Assembly (NCBI RefSeq): GCF_034344865.1
Contig: NZ_CP133774.1
Span: forward strand, 5,580,001-5,644,000
Direction: 5' to 3'
Source of the DNA: Pseudomonas sp. 10S4
GTDB taxonomy: Bacteria > Pseudomonadota > Gammaproteobacteria > Pseudomonadales > Pseudomonadaceae
DNA: 64,000 nt
This document shows positions 27,872 to 36,655 of the stretch, one piece after another (the first letter of the stretch is position 1; every line of letters begins with the position of its first letter). Position numbers and translations under genes: made by a program. The notes beneath the pieces are model-generated. The model had not been told where the DNA came from and searched no databases. It was given only the letters and a program-made list of their open reading frames with translations.

Positions 27872-30148
27872 CTACCCCGCTACGCCTTGGCCGACGCCGA
27901 CCGACCACCAACGCGGCAGCAATTGCTTGACCTTGCTGTCGCCAAACCGATCATCGATCAGCATCACCACGCCCTGATCCTGCTGGGTGCGGATCACCCG
28001 CCCGGCGGCCTGCACGACTTTCTGCACACCCGGATACAGATAGGTGTAGTCGTAGCCAGCACCAAAAATCGCTGCCATTCGGTGCTTCATCTGCTCATTG
28101 ACCGGGTTCAGTTGCGCCAACCCTAACGTGGCGATGAAAGCGCCGATCAACCGGGCGCCGGGCAAGTCGATGCCTTCACCGAACGCCCCGCCCAGCACCG
28201 CAAAACCGACACCCTGGCTGTGCGTGGTGAATTGGTCGAGGAAGTCCTGGCGCTGACTTTCCGCCATGCCCCGGGACTGCGACCACAAGGTGATGTGCGG
28301 ATGCCGCTCGGCCAACAACTGCGCCACTTGCTGCAAGTAATCGAAACTGCTGAAAAACGCCAGGTAGTTGCCGGGACGCTGGGTGAACTGCCGGGCGATC
28401 AGCTCGACAATCGGCCCGAGCGACGCCTGACGGTGGACGAAACGGGTCGAGATCTGGCTGACGATGCTGACCTGCAACTGGTCCGCGTGAAACGGCGACT
28501 CAACGTCGATCCAGACAGTGTTCGGCGGTGTTCCCAGCAGGTCAGCGTAATAATGCCGAGGGCTGAGGGTCGCGGAAAACAGCACGGTACTGCGCGCCGC
28601 CGTCAGGCGCGGGCGAATGAACCCTGCGGGCACCACGTTGCGCAGGCACAGCTGCGACAGATTGCGTTTGCGTTCAAGGTCACGCTTGCTGATGTCGAAC
28701 AGGAACTGCTCATCGAACAGCTCCGCCACCCGGCCAAACTGCAGCATGTCGAAGTAGAAATTCTGTAACGCGCTGTCGAGCCCTTGAGGGTGATCGTTCA
28801 GGTAGTCGCCGATGCTCGCGCTGCACGAAGACAAGGCCTGGAGCAGTTTTTCCGGCGCCTTGTCGTAGGCCTGATAAGCGCCGAGTTTCAGGTCATGCAG
28901 GGCGTTCCATTCGCGATTGACCCGTTGCAGGGATTTCTTCAGCGCTTCAGGGGCGGTTTTGCGCACCGCGTTCAGGGTCGACTGATCGAGGCTGGCGCTG
29001 TACATCTGCCGGCCACGCTCCACCAGGTTGTGGGCCTCGTCCACCAGCACCGCGACCCGCCAGTTGTTGGCCTGGGACAAGCCAAACAACAAGGCGCTGA
29101 AGTCGAAGTAGTAGTTGTAGTCGGCGACCACCACGTCCGCCCAGCGGGCCATTTCCTGACTGAGGTAATAAGGACAAACATTGTGTTCCAGTGCGACTTC
29201 ACGCAAGGCGCTCTGGTTCAACAGGCTCAACTGACTGGCGGCCTGACGCGCGGCGGGCAATCGGTCGTAGAAGCCCTGGGCCAACGGACAGGATTCGCCG
29301 TGGCAGGCCTTGTCCGGGTGTTCGCAAGCCTTGTCCCGGGCGATCATCTCCAGAATGCGCAATGGTGGCGCGTCGGCGCTGTCGAGGATCACCTGTGCCG
29401 CGTCCAGCGCCAGTTTGCGCCCCGGGGTTTTCGCCGTGAGGAAGAACACCTTGTCCAGTTGCTGCGGCGCCAGAGCCTTGAGCATCGGGAACAATGTGCC
29501 GACGGTCTTGCCGATTCCGGTAGGTGCCTGTGCCATCAGGCAACGGCCGGTGCTGACGGCTTTGAACACCGACTCGGCCAGATGCCGTTGCCCCGGACGA
29601 AACCCGGCATGGGGAAAAGCCAAACCCTGCGCCGCTAGATTACGGGCTTCGCGATGGGCCATTTCCTGCTCGGCCCAGTACAGGAACAACCGACAATGAT
29701 GCTCAAAGAACGCCTCCAGTCCGGCAGCACTGAAGGCCTCGACCAGACAGGTTTCCTTTTCGCTGACGATGTCGAAGTACACCAGCGCCAGGTTGATCTG
29801 CGCCAGTTGCAGCTTCTGGCACATCAGCCAGCCGTAGATCTTGGCCTGAGCCCAATGCAACTGCCGATGATTGGCCGGTTGCTTGCTCAGGTCGCCGCGA
29901 TAGGTTTTGACTTCTTCCAGGCAGTTTTGCCCCAGGTCGTAGCCGTCCGCCCTGCCCTTTACCTTCAACGTTTGATACGAACCTTCCAGCGCCACTTCGC
30001 TCTGGTAAGCGTCGTTGCGCCGGGACGCGACCGTGCGATGGCCGACGATGCCTTCCAGCGCGGTCGGTGACGGCGTGAAACGCAAGTCGAGATCACCGAC
30101 CTTGGCGGTGAACTCACACAGCGCCCGCACCGCGATGCTGTAGCTCAA
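27872..30148 (-). CDS. XPD/DinG-like Fe-S DNA helicase with N-terminal nuclease-like region
   Basis: This is a 758-aa superfamily 2 helicase. The N-terminal 150 residues hold a PD-(D/E)XK-like pattern (RADGYDLGQNCLEEVKTY). Then come Walker A (APTGIGKTVGT), four cysteines fitting an XPD-type Fe-S cluster (CEHPDKACHGESC and NVCPYY) and the DEAH box VLVDEAHNLVERG. The C-terminal motor has GGAFGEGIDLPG and AAGRVIRT. The TTG at 30148 overlaps the nuclease stop as TTGA and has GGAG upstream; an ATG at 30166 is the alternative. Coupled to a FAN1-type nuclease, it probably acts in DNA interstrand cross-link or structure repair. Confidence 0.88.
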   Translation of the reverse strand: MSYSIAVRALCEFTAKVGDLDLRFTPSPTALEGIVGHRTVASRRNDAYQSEVALEGSYQTLKVKGRADGYDLGQNCLEEVKTYRGDLSKQPANHRQLHWAQAKIYGWLMCQKLQLAQINLALVYFDIVSEKETCLVEAFSAAGLEAFFEHHCRLFLYWAEQEMAHREARNLAAQGLAFPHAGFRPGQRHLAESVFKAVSTGRCLMAQAPTGIGKTVGTLFPMLKALAPQQLDKVFFLTAKTPGRKLALDAAQVILDSADAPPLRILEMIARDKACEHPDKACHGESCPLAQGFYDRLPAARQAASQLSLLNQSALREVALEHNVCPYYLSQEMARWADVVVADYNYYFDFSALLFGLSQANNWRVAVLVDEAHNLVERGRQMYSASLDQSTLNAVRKTAPEALKKSLQRVNREWNALHDLKLGAYQAYDKAPEKLLQALSSCSASIGDYLNDHPQGLDSALQNFYFDMLQFGRVAELFDEQFLFDISKRDLERKRNLSQLCLRNVVPAGFIRPRLTAARSTVLFSATLSPRHYYADLLGTPPNTVWIDVESPFHADQLQVSIVSQISTRFVHRQASLGPIVELIARQFTQRPGNYLAFFSSFDYLQQVAQLLAERHPHITLWSQSRGMAESQRQDFLDQFTTHSQGVGFAVLGGAFGEGIDLPGARLIGAFIATLGLAQLNPVNEQMKHRMAAIFGAGYDYTYLYPGVQKVVQAAGRVIRTQQDQGVVMLIDDRFGDSKVKQLLPRWWSVGVGQGVAG

Positions 30149-31796
30149 GCGCTCTGCTCCGCCCATTGCACGTAGCAGACGGCAATCGGCATCTGGTGTT
30201 CGTGGCAGAACTCGATCCAGCGCAGTTGATTGTCTTGCAGGCGATCGCCGGGGCCTTTGACTTCGATCATGCGGTAGGTCTTGTCCTGCGGCCAGAACTG
30301 GATCAGGTCCGGCATGCCGGCGCGGTTGGCCTTGATGTCCAGTAGCAAGCGGTCGAACCAGTGCTTGAGGTGTTCGGCCGGCAGGCAGTCCAGCGCCTGA
30401 TCGAGTAACTCCTCGGTCAGCGCGCCCCAGAACACGAACGGCGACTGCACGCCCCACTTGGCCACGTAACGCTCGCGAATCGTCTGACGGTAACGCCCGT
30501 CGTCCAGTTCGGCGAGGCAGGCCTGGAACAGTTCGGCCCGGCGACCGTGAAAGTCTTCATTGAGCAAATCCACCGGCCCGCGCTGGAACGGGTGGAAAAA
30601 CGCCCCCGGCAACGGCGCGAAAATCGCCGGCCAGCACAGCAAGCCGAACAACGAATTGATCAGGCTGTTCTCGACGTAATGCACCGGCGCTGATTCTTCG
30701 GCCAAGTGCGCCTGCACGTAGTACTCCACCGACAACGCCAGATCAGTTCGCAGCAGTTGCAGATCCAGGCGCTGCATGGCCCGAGGGGCTGCGCGTTTCA
30801 TCGGCGGCCCGCCCAGTTTGCGCCGCAGCCTTGGCAACACCCGCAGCAATTGCTGCTGTTCGGCGGCGCTTTCCGGTGCTTGCTCTGCTAAGGCTGCCAG
30901 GTCCAGGGCCAACGAATACTCACCGCAACGCTCCAGCACCCGAATCAGCCGAAGGCGCGAGCCGGGATAAGCGCATTCACGGTAGATGGTCAGGGCATTG
31001 GCGAAATCGGCCACGCGTTCGCAATGCTGGCCAATCTGGAACAACAACTTGCCCCGGCGACGTTGCAACCAGGGATTACTCAGTGCCAAGGCGTTGATCT
31101 GCCGACGACGACGGCGACGTCTTCACCGACCTCGAACCGAAGCTGACAGTCGTGCAGGAACACGCAGGCGTCCACGTCTTCCCGGCAACGCAAGCCGCGG
31201 GATTCGGCGCAAAACTCGACTTTTTCATAGGTAAAGATACCGAGGTCCGCCAACACGAACTCCGACCAATCCTGGTAAAGATTGCCGAAGAACATCAAAC
31301 GCAACCGATCACACAGCCCCATGATGGTCAGGCTGAACAGCCGATCATCCAGCATCGGACACCAGTCCTGGAAACTTCGGGATTCAGGAAATTGCTCGCT
31401 CAGCAGCGGCAGCCAATCGGTCTTCTTGCCTTTGGGCTGGTCGATGGCATGGCCCAGGCACTGGAGGATTTCCGCCTTGAGCAGCACATCAAACACGTCC
31501 TCTATGAACAATGGCGATTGCTCATCAATCCAGCCCAGTTCCAGCAACGGACCGGCAGCGCTGGCGATGTCACCGATCTCGACGTAATGCAGCTTACCGG
31601 CCCGGAAATGCAGGCCCTTGCGCATTACCATCCGCACCAGCAATGCCCGAGACTCACGGGGCAAGCGGTTAAATTCACGAATGAAGCGTTGTTCCTCGAC
31701 ACTCAATACATCGGCATAGCGATGTTCAAGCCAATCAAGCACTTGCATGAAGTTGTTCAAGTAATAGAACGGATCGTCGAGCGGGTTTGCAATCAC
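30145..31796 (-). pseudogene. FAN1-type VRR nuclease, one frameshift
   Basis: Bacterial FAN1 is a structure-specific nuclease. The C-terminal VRR_NUC domain is clear: MPDLIQFWPQDKTYRMIEVK then GPGDRLQDNQLRW, with the PD...EVK metal-binding residues. The N-terminal part starts near NPLDDPFYYLNNF. The frame breaks near 31101: one missing base (a C of GGCCAG) separates VAVVVG from QINALALSNPW, and restoring it gives about 550 aa, near the 559 aa of the P. aeruginosa protein as I remember it. The start is uncertain; GTG at 31796 is used, TTG at 31817 is possible. Overlap with the helicase indicates a two-gene repair operon. Confidence 0.82.
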
Positions 31797-32011
31797 AGGA
31801 AATAAGGGCCATGGCAAGCGAATACTGGTTATGCGTACAGATACCAGCTACGCCCTGTCCGGGCAAACGGAAAAGGATGGGCGGCGAAGCTAATCGATCA
31901 TTTTTCGGGTAGGCATCGAACTTTCTACCGATCCATGGCACCAAACGCCATAGAGCAACAGTGATGACTGAAGCGGTCACACTGATTTTTTGAGCATCGT
32001 GAGAGGTATGT

Positions 32012-32236
32012 ATGAACATCAAGACCCTGGGCCTGCCCCTGGCAGTCGCTGCTTTCCTGGCCCTGGCCGGTTGCGCGACGCCAACAGTGGTGACCCTGCA
32101 GAACGGCACCCAGTATTTGACCAAGGACATGCCGAAAACCAAGACCAAGGACGGCTTCTATGAATTCGAAGATATTTCCGGGGCGAAAGTGAAGGTCAAT
32201 GCCAATGATGTAGCGACGGTTCGTAAACCAGACTGA
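32012..32236 (+). CDS. Small YgdI/YgdR-like lipoprotein
   Basis: This 74-aa protein has a signal peptide ending in the lipobox LAGC with lipidated C21, then a small beta-rich domain with NGTQYLTKDMPKTKTKDGFY and NDVATVRKPD, typical of the YgdI/YgdR (DUF903) family. Function unknown; it is likely anchored in the envelope. GAGAGG lies upstream of the ATG. A family D repeat starts 18 bases after the stop. Confidence 0.88.
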   Translation: MNIKTLGLPLAVAAFLALAGCATPTVVTLQNGTQYLTKDMPKTKTKDGFYEFEDISGAKVKVNANDVATVRKPD

Positions 32237-32253
32237 GACTGTGTCATCGTTCT

Positions 32254-32319
32254 TCGCGGGCAAGCCTCGCTCCCACAGGGGACGTGTTTCAATCTGTAGG
32301 AGCGAGGCTTGCCCGCGAA
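32254..32319. repeat. Inverted repeat, family D (variant REP)
   Basis: TTCGCGGGCAAGCCTCGCTC(CCACA) faces TGTAGGAGCGAGGCTTGCCC(GCGAA) across 17 bases. It is a variant of family A with GAGGC instead of GGGCT. It lies between the lipoprotein and a convergent gene. Confidence 0.8.
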
Positions 32320-32344
32320 GAGGCCTTTAAGAACGCCGCAAAAC

Positions 32345-32710
32345 TTAGGGCATTCCCGGAATGCTGGTATCACAAACGATGTAGCGCTCACCGCGCTTGA
32401 TCATCTGGTCACGCAGCTTCTGGCAACGGTCATATTCCTGCTGCACCGAATTGTCGATGCTGATGTTGCCGGTCACTTCAGGTTTTTTCCCGTCACCAAA
32501 ACGGACAGTGGCCCAGGGCTGCTCCGGCTGGACATGAAAGAGGGTTTTCTCTTCGACGGGTGCTTTGGTTTCGATCACTGCCGGTTTCGGCAATTCATCT
32601 GGCGTCATGCCATAACGGCTCAAAATCGAGCTATGAGGCAGTTCTGCAGCGGCGTTTGCCGATAACACGGCCAAAGCCAACCCCAAGACATACCTCTTGC
32701 TGTTACTCAC
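32345..32710 (-). CDS. Small exported protein of unknown function
   Basis: This 121-aa protein has a signal peptide (YVLGLALAVLSANAAA) with likely cleavage after AAA or AEL. The mature part has PELPKPAVIETKAPVEE-like proline and acidic stretches and two cysteines (DRCQKLRDQM; YIVCDTS). It starts at GTG 32710 after AGGAGATTCAGGAAA. No family recognised. Confidence 0.7.
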   Translation of the reverse strand: MSNSKRYVLGLALAVLSANAAAELPHSSILSRYGMTPDELPKPAVIETKAPVEEKTLFHVQPEQPWATVRFGDGKKPEVTGNISIDNSVQQEYDRCQKLRDQMIKRGERYIVCDTSIPGMP

Positions 32711-32874
32711 TTTCCTGAATCTCCTGTTTTCGATGGCGACATGCCGCTATTGCGTTATAGGGATAACGCACAATTGCGCGGATGCTTTAGTGCCGGTTCC
32801 TGTTGGTGCAGGTATTGGAGTCCAGTTTTGACCTTTGGGTCACGGTGACAGGCAGGTTTACCGTGTCATCGTTC

Positions 32875-32967
32875 TTCGCGAGCAAGCCCGCTCCCACAGT
32901 GGATCTGTGTCGTGCACAAAATCTGCTGCACACTCGATCCATTGTGGGAGCGGGCTTGCTCGCGAAG
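32875..32967. repeat. REP-type inverted repeat, family A
   Basis: Complementary arms TTCGCGAGCAAGCCCGCTCC(CACA) and TGTGGGAGCGGGCTTGCTCG lie 44 bases apart, here in the opposite order to the other family A copies. It sits directly behind the lipA stop and may end the operon transcript. Confidence 0.82.
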
Positions 32968-32974
32968 GGCCCTA

Positions 32975-34828
32975 TCAGGCGATCACAATCCCGGAGCCAG
33001 ACAAACTCTCCAGCCCAACCCCCACCAACGTCACCGAATCACCACCAAACGTCAGCACCGTGTCATGCCCGACCGCCGTGGCATGCGCCCGGAAGTCATC
33101 GTTCGGCGCCACTCCCGCAACACCCATGAACACCAGTTTGTCGCTGGCCTGATAACCAACCACCTTGTCCTGGCCAAACGCACCACTGAACAGGAAGGTA
33201 TTGATCCCGCCGCCCGACTCCATCAGGTCATTGCCCGCGCCGCCGACAAACACGTCGTTGCCCTTGCCACCGATCAAATGGTCGTTGCCGTCCAGGCCAA
33301 ACAACCAGTCACCGCCGGCGTGTGCGGTCAGCGTATCGGCACCCGCCCCACCCTTCACCGTCGAGGCGTACTGAGTCAGGTTGTTGCCGACCTTCAGGCC
33401 ATCTGCCGTGACGCTGTGGGTCACGTCATCTTTGAACACGCCCCACAGGAATCCCGGTTCCTTGGTGATGATGCTGCCGATGTCGCGGGTGATGCTGATG
33501 CCGCCATTGGCATCACGCACGTAGAGGTTGCCGGCGCCATCGTTGGCGAAATCGAAGCTCTTCACCGACTGCTGCAAGTCCAGCACGTTATTGCCCTTGC
33601 CGCCGAGCAGGATGTTGTAGCCGCCACCATCGCGGAAGGTGTCGTTGCCATCCCGGCCTTCAAGGTAGTCGTTACCCTTGCCACCCTGGATCAGGTCGTC
33701 GCCGTCACTGCCGATGATGAAGGTGCTGCCCTTGTGGGTTTCAGCGTTGCGGTTCAGATCCTGGACCCAAGTGTTAGCCCGCGCCGGGTCCGACAGGTTG
33801 GCGACGATGATGGTCGAGTCTTTGCTGGTCAGGTCGTAGAACTTCGACTCGATCACCCGGTTCATGCCATCGCCATAAGCGGTCGGCAAGTGCGAAATCC
33901 AGGTCGGGACGTTGAGGATGGAAAACGGCAGCACGTTCCACGCCGTCGAGGCGTAGTGATCGTTGAAGCTGACGATGTTGTCCGTCGCCGAATCCTTGGG
34001 AGCATCGTGCACGCCGACAGACGCCAGGTTGAACGTCGAGCCGTCGAGCGCGCGGAACACCGGGTCGTTTTCGTAGCCAACGTTAAGCACTTTATCGGTG
34101 CTGCTTTGGGTCGGCGAAGCGTAGGCGATGTAGTTCGAGTCCTTGAAGAAACCGCCCCACTTGTCAGTGCTCAGGTCCGCCGCGCTGTTGACCGCCAACC
34201 CGCCCAGGCTGTGGCCGCTGAACAGCACGTCCTTGCCCGACAGCCCATTGGCACTGGCAAACGCGGCAACGTTGCCGAGCAGTTTGCCAAAGGCTTCACC
34301 GACGTAATTCTTCGCGTAATCCTTGGGACCCAGCGCGGCCAGCAGGTCGTTGATGATGTCGCCAATGGAGTCGCTGATCTGGATTTCCCGCGGGCCGCTG
34401 GTGCCGCGAAAGGCAATGCCCATTTCGGTGAGATGACCCTGGGCGTCGTACTTGCCGAGGATCTCGACCTGAGCGCTGGTGAACCCGGCCTTCTCGCCAT
34501 AGAAGGTTCCCCGTGCATCGGTCTTGCCGTCATAGCCCAATTGCGAGGCGGTGATCGGCGTCCAACCGGCCTTTTGCACGGCAGCCAGAGCGAGTTTTTC
34601 CGAATCGGGGTTCCATGGAACGCCCGGGATGACGCCCTGGGAGTCAGTGCCACCGATCAGCGCGGTGACCAGCGTCGCCGGCAAACCGAGGCCGAAGCCG
34701 TTGTGCTGATAACCGGCGGCAAAGCCGTTATCGAGGTTGTGATAGGAATACAGCGTGATGGCCATGGCGTCGCTGAACAACACCTTGGAATCGGCTGTGC
34801 CGAAGTTCTTGTAGTCATACACACCCAT
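32975..34828 (-). CDS. lipA: Family I.3 lipase / polyurethanase, RTX type
   Basis: This 617-aa secreted lipase matches in length the MIS38 lipase and PueA. The triad positions fit: S207 (FSGHSLGGLA), D255 (GYENDPVFRALDG) and H313 (WISHLPTAY). Residues about 35-85 correspond to the lid 1 region. Two RTX blocks follow (GSDGDDLIQGGKGNDYLEG; GLDGNDHLIGGKGNDVF) that bind calcium outside the cell. The C-terminus GSGIVIA is an uncleaved type I secretion signal; there is no N-terminal signal. ATG at 34828 has GAGAGG upstream. It would be exported by AprDEF. Confidence 0.93.
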   Translation of the reverse strand: MGVYDYKNFGTADSKVLFSDAMAITLYSYHNLDNGFAAGYQHNGFGLGLPATLVTALIGGTDSQGVIPGVPWNPDSEKLALAAVQKAGWTPITASQLGYDGKTDARGTFYGEKAGFTSAQVEILGKYDAQGHLTEMGIAFRGTSGPREIQISDSIGDIINDLLAALGPKDYAKNYVGEAFGKLLGNVAAFASANGLSGKDVLFSGHSLGGLAVNSAADLSTDKWGGFFKDSNYIAYASPTQSSTDKVLNVGYENDPVFRALDGSTFNLASVGVHDAPKDSATDNIVSFNDHYASTAWNVLPFSILNVPTWISHLPTAYGDGMNRVIESKFYDLTSKDSTIIVANLSDPARANTWVQDLNRNAETHKGSTFIIGSDGDDLIQGGKGNDYLEGRDGNDTFRDGGGYNILLGGKGNNVLDLQQSVKSFDFANDGAGNLYVRDANGGISITRDIGSIITKEPGFLWGVFKDDVTHSVTADGLKVGNNLTQYASTVKGGAGADTLTAHAGGDWLFGLDGNDHLIGGKGNDVFVGGAGNDLMESGGGINTFLFSGAFGQDKVVGYQASDKLVFMGVAGVAPNDDFRAHATAVGHDTVLTFGGDSVTLVGVGLESLSGSGIVIA

Positions 34829-34928
34829 AGATATTGCCTCTCTCTTTGCTGGAATCGTCAGAGATAGCTCACAACCAGGACGCCTCACTGACGAGGCGCC
34901 CCGGAGCATTTAGTGCATGCAGCTTTTC

Positions 34929-36632
34929 TTACGCGAAGGTGATGCCTGAAGCCGACAGGTTATCCAGCCCGACCCCGACAAGGGTCACGGCAAAATCGCC
35001 AACCTTGAGCACCGTGTCATGGCCGGACTGGGTTGCATGTTGCTTGTAGTCGTAGCCCTGCCCTGCGCCCTGGACGCCCATGAACACCAGTTTGTCGCTG
35101 CCCTGGTAGCCATTGATCGCGTCAAAACCGAAGGCGCCGCTGAACAGGAACGTGTTGTTGCCGCCCGCGGCATGCATCACGTCATTGCCCGTGCCACCGA
35201 CGAAGGTGACGTGACTCTTGTCGCTGCGCAGCAGGTCGTCGCCGGCGTTACCGAACAACCAGTCGCCGTCGACAGTGGCGGCCAGCGTATTGCCGTAGGC
35301 ATCGCCATTGAGCGAGTGGTTGTAGTGGGTCAGTTCGCTGCCGTTGAGCAAGCCGTTGGCGCTGACGGTGTAGGTGATCTCCTTGCTGGTCATGCCCCAC
35401 CAGCCACTCGACTCCTTGCTCACCAGCGCCCCGATGTCGCGGGTCAGGCTAATGCCGCCGTAGGCATCGCGCACGTACAACGTGCCGTCACCATCGTTGG
35501 CAAAGCTGAAGTTCTGCAGCGGCTTTTGCAGCTCGAAGGTGTTGCTGCCCTTGCCGCCCAGCAGGATGTTATAGCCACCGTCATCGCGGAATCGGTCGTT
35601 ACCGTCCCGGCCCTCGATGAAGTCATTGCCGGCGCCGCCCTTGAGCAAGTCATTGCTGTCGGTGCCGATGATGAACGTGCTACCGGTGTGTGGCTCGCCG
35701 CTGCGGCCCAGGTCCTCGACCCAGGTGCTGCTGCGGGACGACTCCGTCAGGTTGGACACGATCAGCGTCGAATCCTTGGTCGTGAGGTCGTAGAAGCGCG
35801 AGTCGATCACCCGGTTCAAGCCGTCGGCATACCCCAACGAGCCATGGGCCGACCAGTTCAGCGGATTGATGATGCTGAACGGCACCAGGTTCTGTGAGGT
35901 CGACGCGTAGTTATCGTTGAAGTTGACGATGTTGTTGGTCGCTGACTCCTGATGGCCGTCGTGCTTGCCCATTGAGCCGCTGCTGAACGTGGTGCCGTCC
36001 AGCGCGCGAAACACCGGATCATTCTCGTAGCCGATGTTCAGCACGTTGTTGCCGGTGGCGCTTTGGGTCGGCGAGGCGAAGGCCACGTAGTTGGCGTCCT
36101 TGAAGAAACCACCCCAATTGCTGCCACTCAGTTCCGCGACGCTGTTGACGCCCAGACCGCCGAGGCTGTGGCCGCTGAACAGCACGTCCTTGGCGCTCAG
36201 GCCGTGGGCAATGGCGAACGCGGCGACGTCCTTGAGCAAGGTATCGAAGGCGCTTTTGGCGTAGTTCTTCGCATAATCCACCGGTCCGACAGCCGCCAGC
36301 AGATTGTTTTTCATGTCGCCAAAGGTGTCGCTGTAGCCCAGGCCACCGGTGCCGCGAAAGGCCACACCGAGGCCGATCAGCTTGCCGGCGGCGTCGTACT
36401 TGCCGAGCACTTCAGATTCGGCGCTGGTGAAACCCTCTTTCTCGCCATAGAAGGTGCCTTGAGCACTGGCCTTGCCTTTGTATCCCAGTGCCGTCGCGCC
36501 AATCGGCGCCCAACCGGTGGCCGGCAACGGCTGGCCGGTTGGCGTGTAGGCATACAGCGTCAATGCGATGGCATCGCTGTACAACTCTTTGCCGGCCGCA
36601 CTGCCGGCATTTTTGTAATCAAACAGTCCCAT
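34929..36632 (-). CDS. pueB: Family I.3 lipase / esterase lacking the lid region
   Basis: This 567-aa paralogue of the adjacent lipase has a triad of S156 (FSGHSLGGL), D205 (GYENDPVFR) and H263 (WSAHGSLGY). Alignment by eye shows that about 50 residues of lipA (about 35-85, the lid 1 region) are absent after LTLYAYTPTGQPLPATG. RTX repeats ([19 protein letters not shown]) are followed by the C-terminal tail SASGITFA. The length matches PueB, the shorter polyurethanase of P. protegens, as I remember it. AAGGAAG precedes the ATG. It has 100 bases to the lipA start and 23 bases to the prtB stop. Confidence 0.92.
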   Translation of the reverse strand: MGLFDYKNAGSAAGKELYSDAIALTLYAYTPTGQPLPATGWAPIGATALGYKGKASAQGTFYGEKEGFTSAESEVLGKYDAAGKLIGLGVAFRGTGGLGYSDTFGDMKNNLLAAVGPVDYAKNYAKSAFDTLLKDVAAFAIAHGLSAKDVLFSGHSLGGLGVNSVAELSGSNWGGFFKDANYVAFASPTQSATGNNVLNIGYENDPVFRALDGTTFSSGSMGKHDGHQESATNNIVNFNDNYASTSQNLVPFSIINPLNWSAHGSLGYADGLNRVIDSRFYDLTTKDSTLIVSNLTESSRSSTWVEDLGRSGEPHTGSTFIIGTDSNDLLKGGAGNDFIEGRDGNDRFRDDGGYNILLGGKGSNTFELQKPLQNFSFANDGDGTLYVRDAYGGISLTRDIGALVSKESSGWWGMTSKEITYTVSANGLLNGSELTHYNHSLNGDAYGNTLAATVDGDWLFGNAGDDLLRSDKSHVTFVGGTGNDVMHAAGGNNTFLFSGAFGFDAINGYQGSDKLVFMGVQGAGQGYDYKQHATQSGHDTVLKVGDFAVTLVGVGLDNLSASGITFA

Positions 36633-36655
36633 TCTTTTGCTTCCTTAGCGTCAAA

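Noticed and set aside
32912..34867. 651-aa ORF antisense to lipA
   Set aside because: It lacks a ribosome site and resembles no protein; the minus-strand lipase has all family motifs. Long antisense ORFs are common with this GC-rich codon usage.
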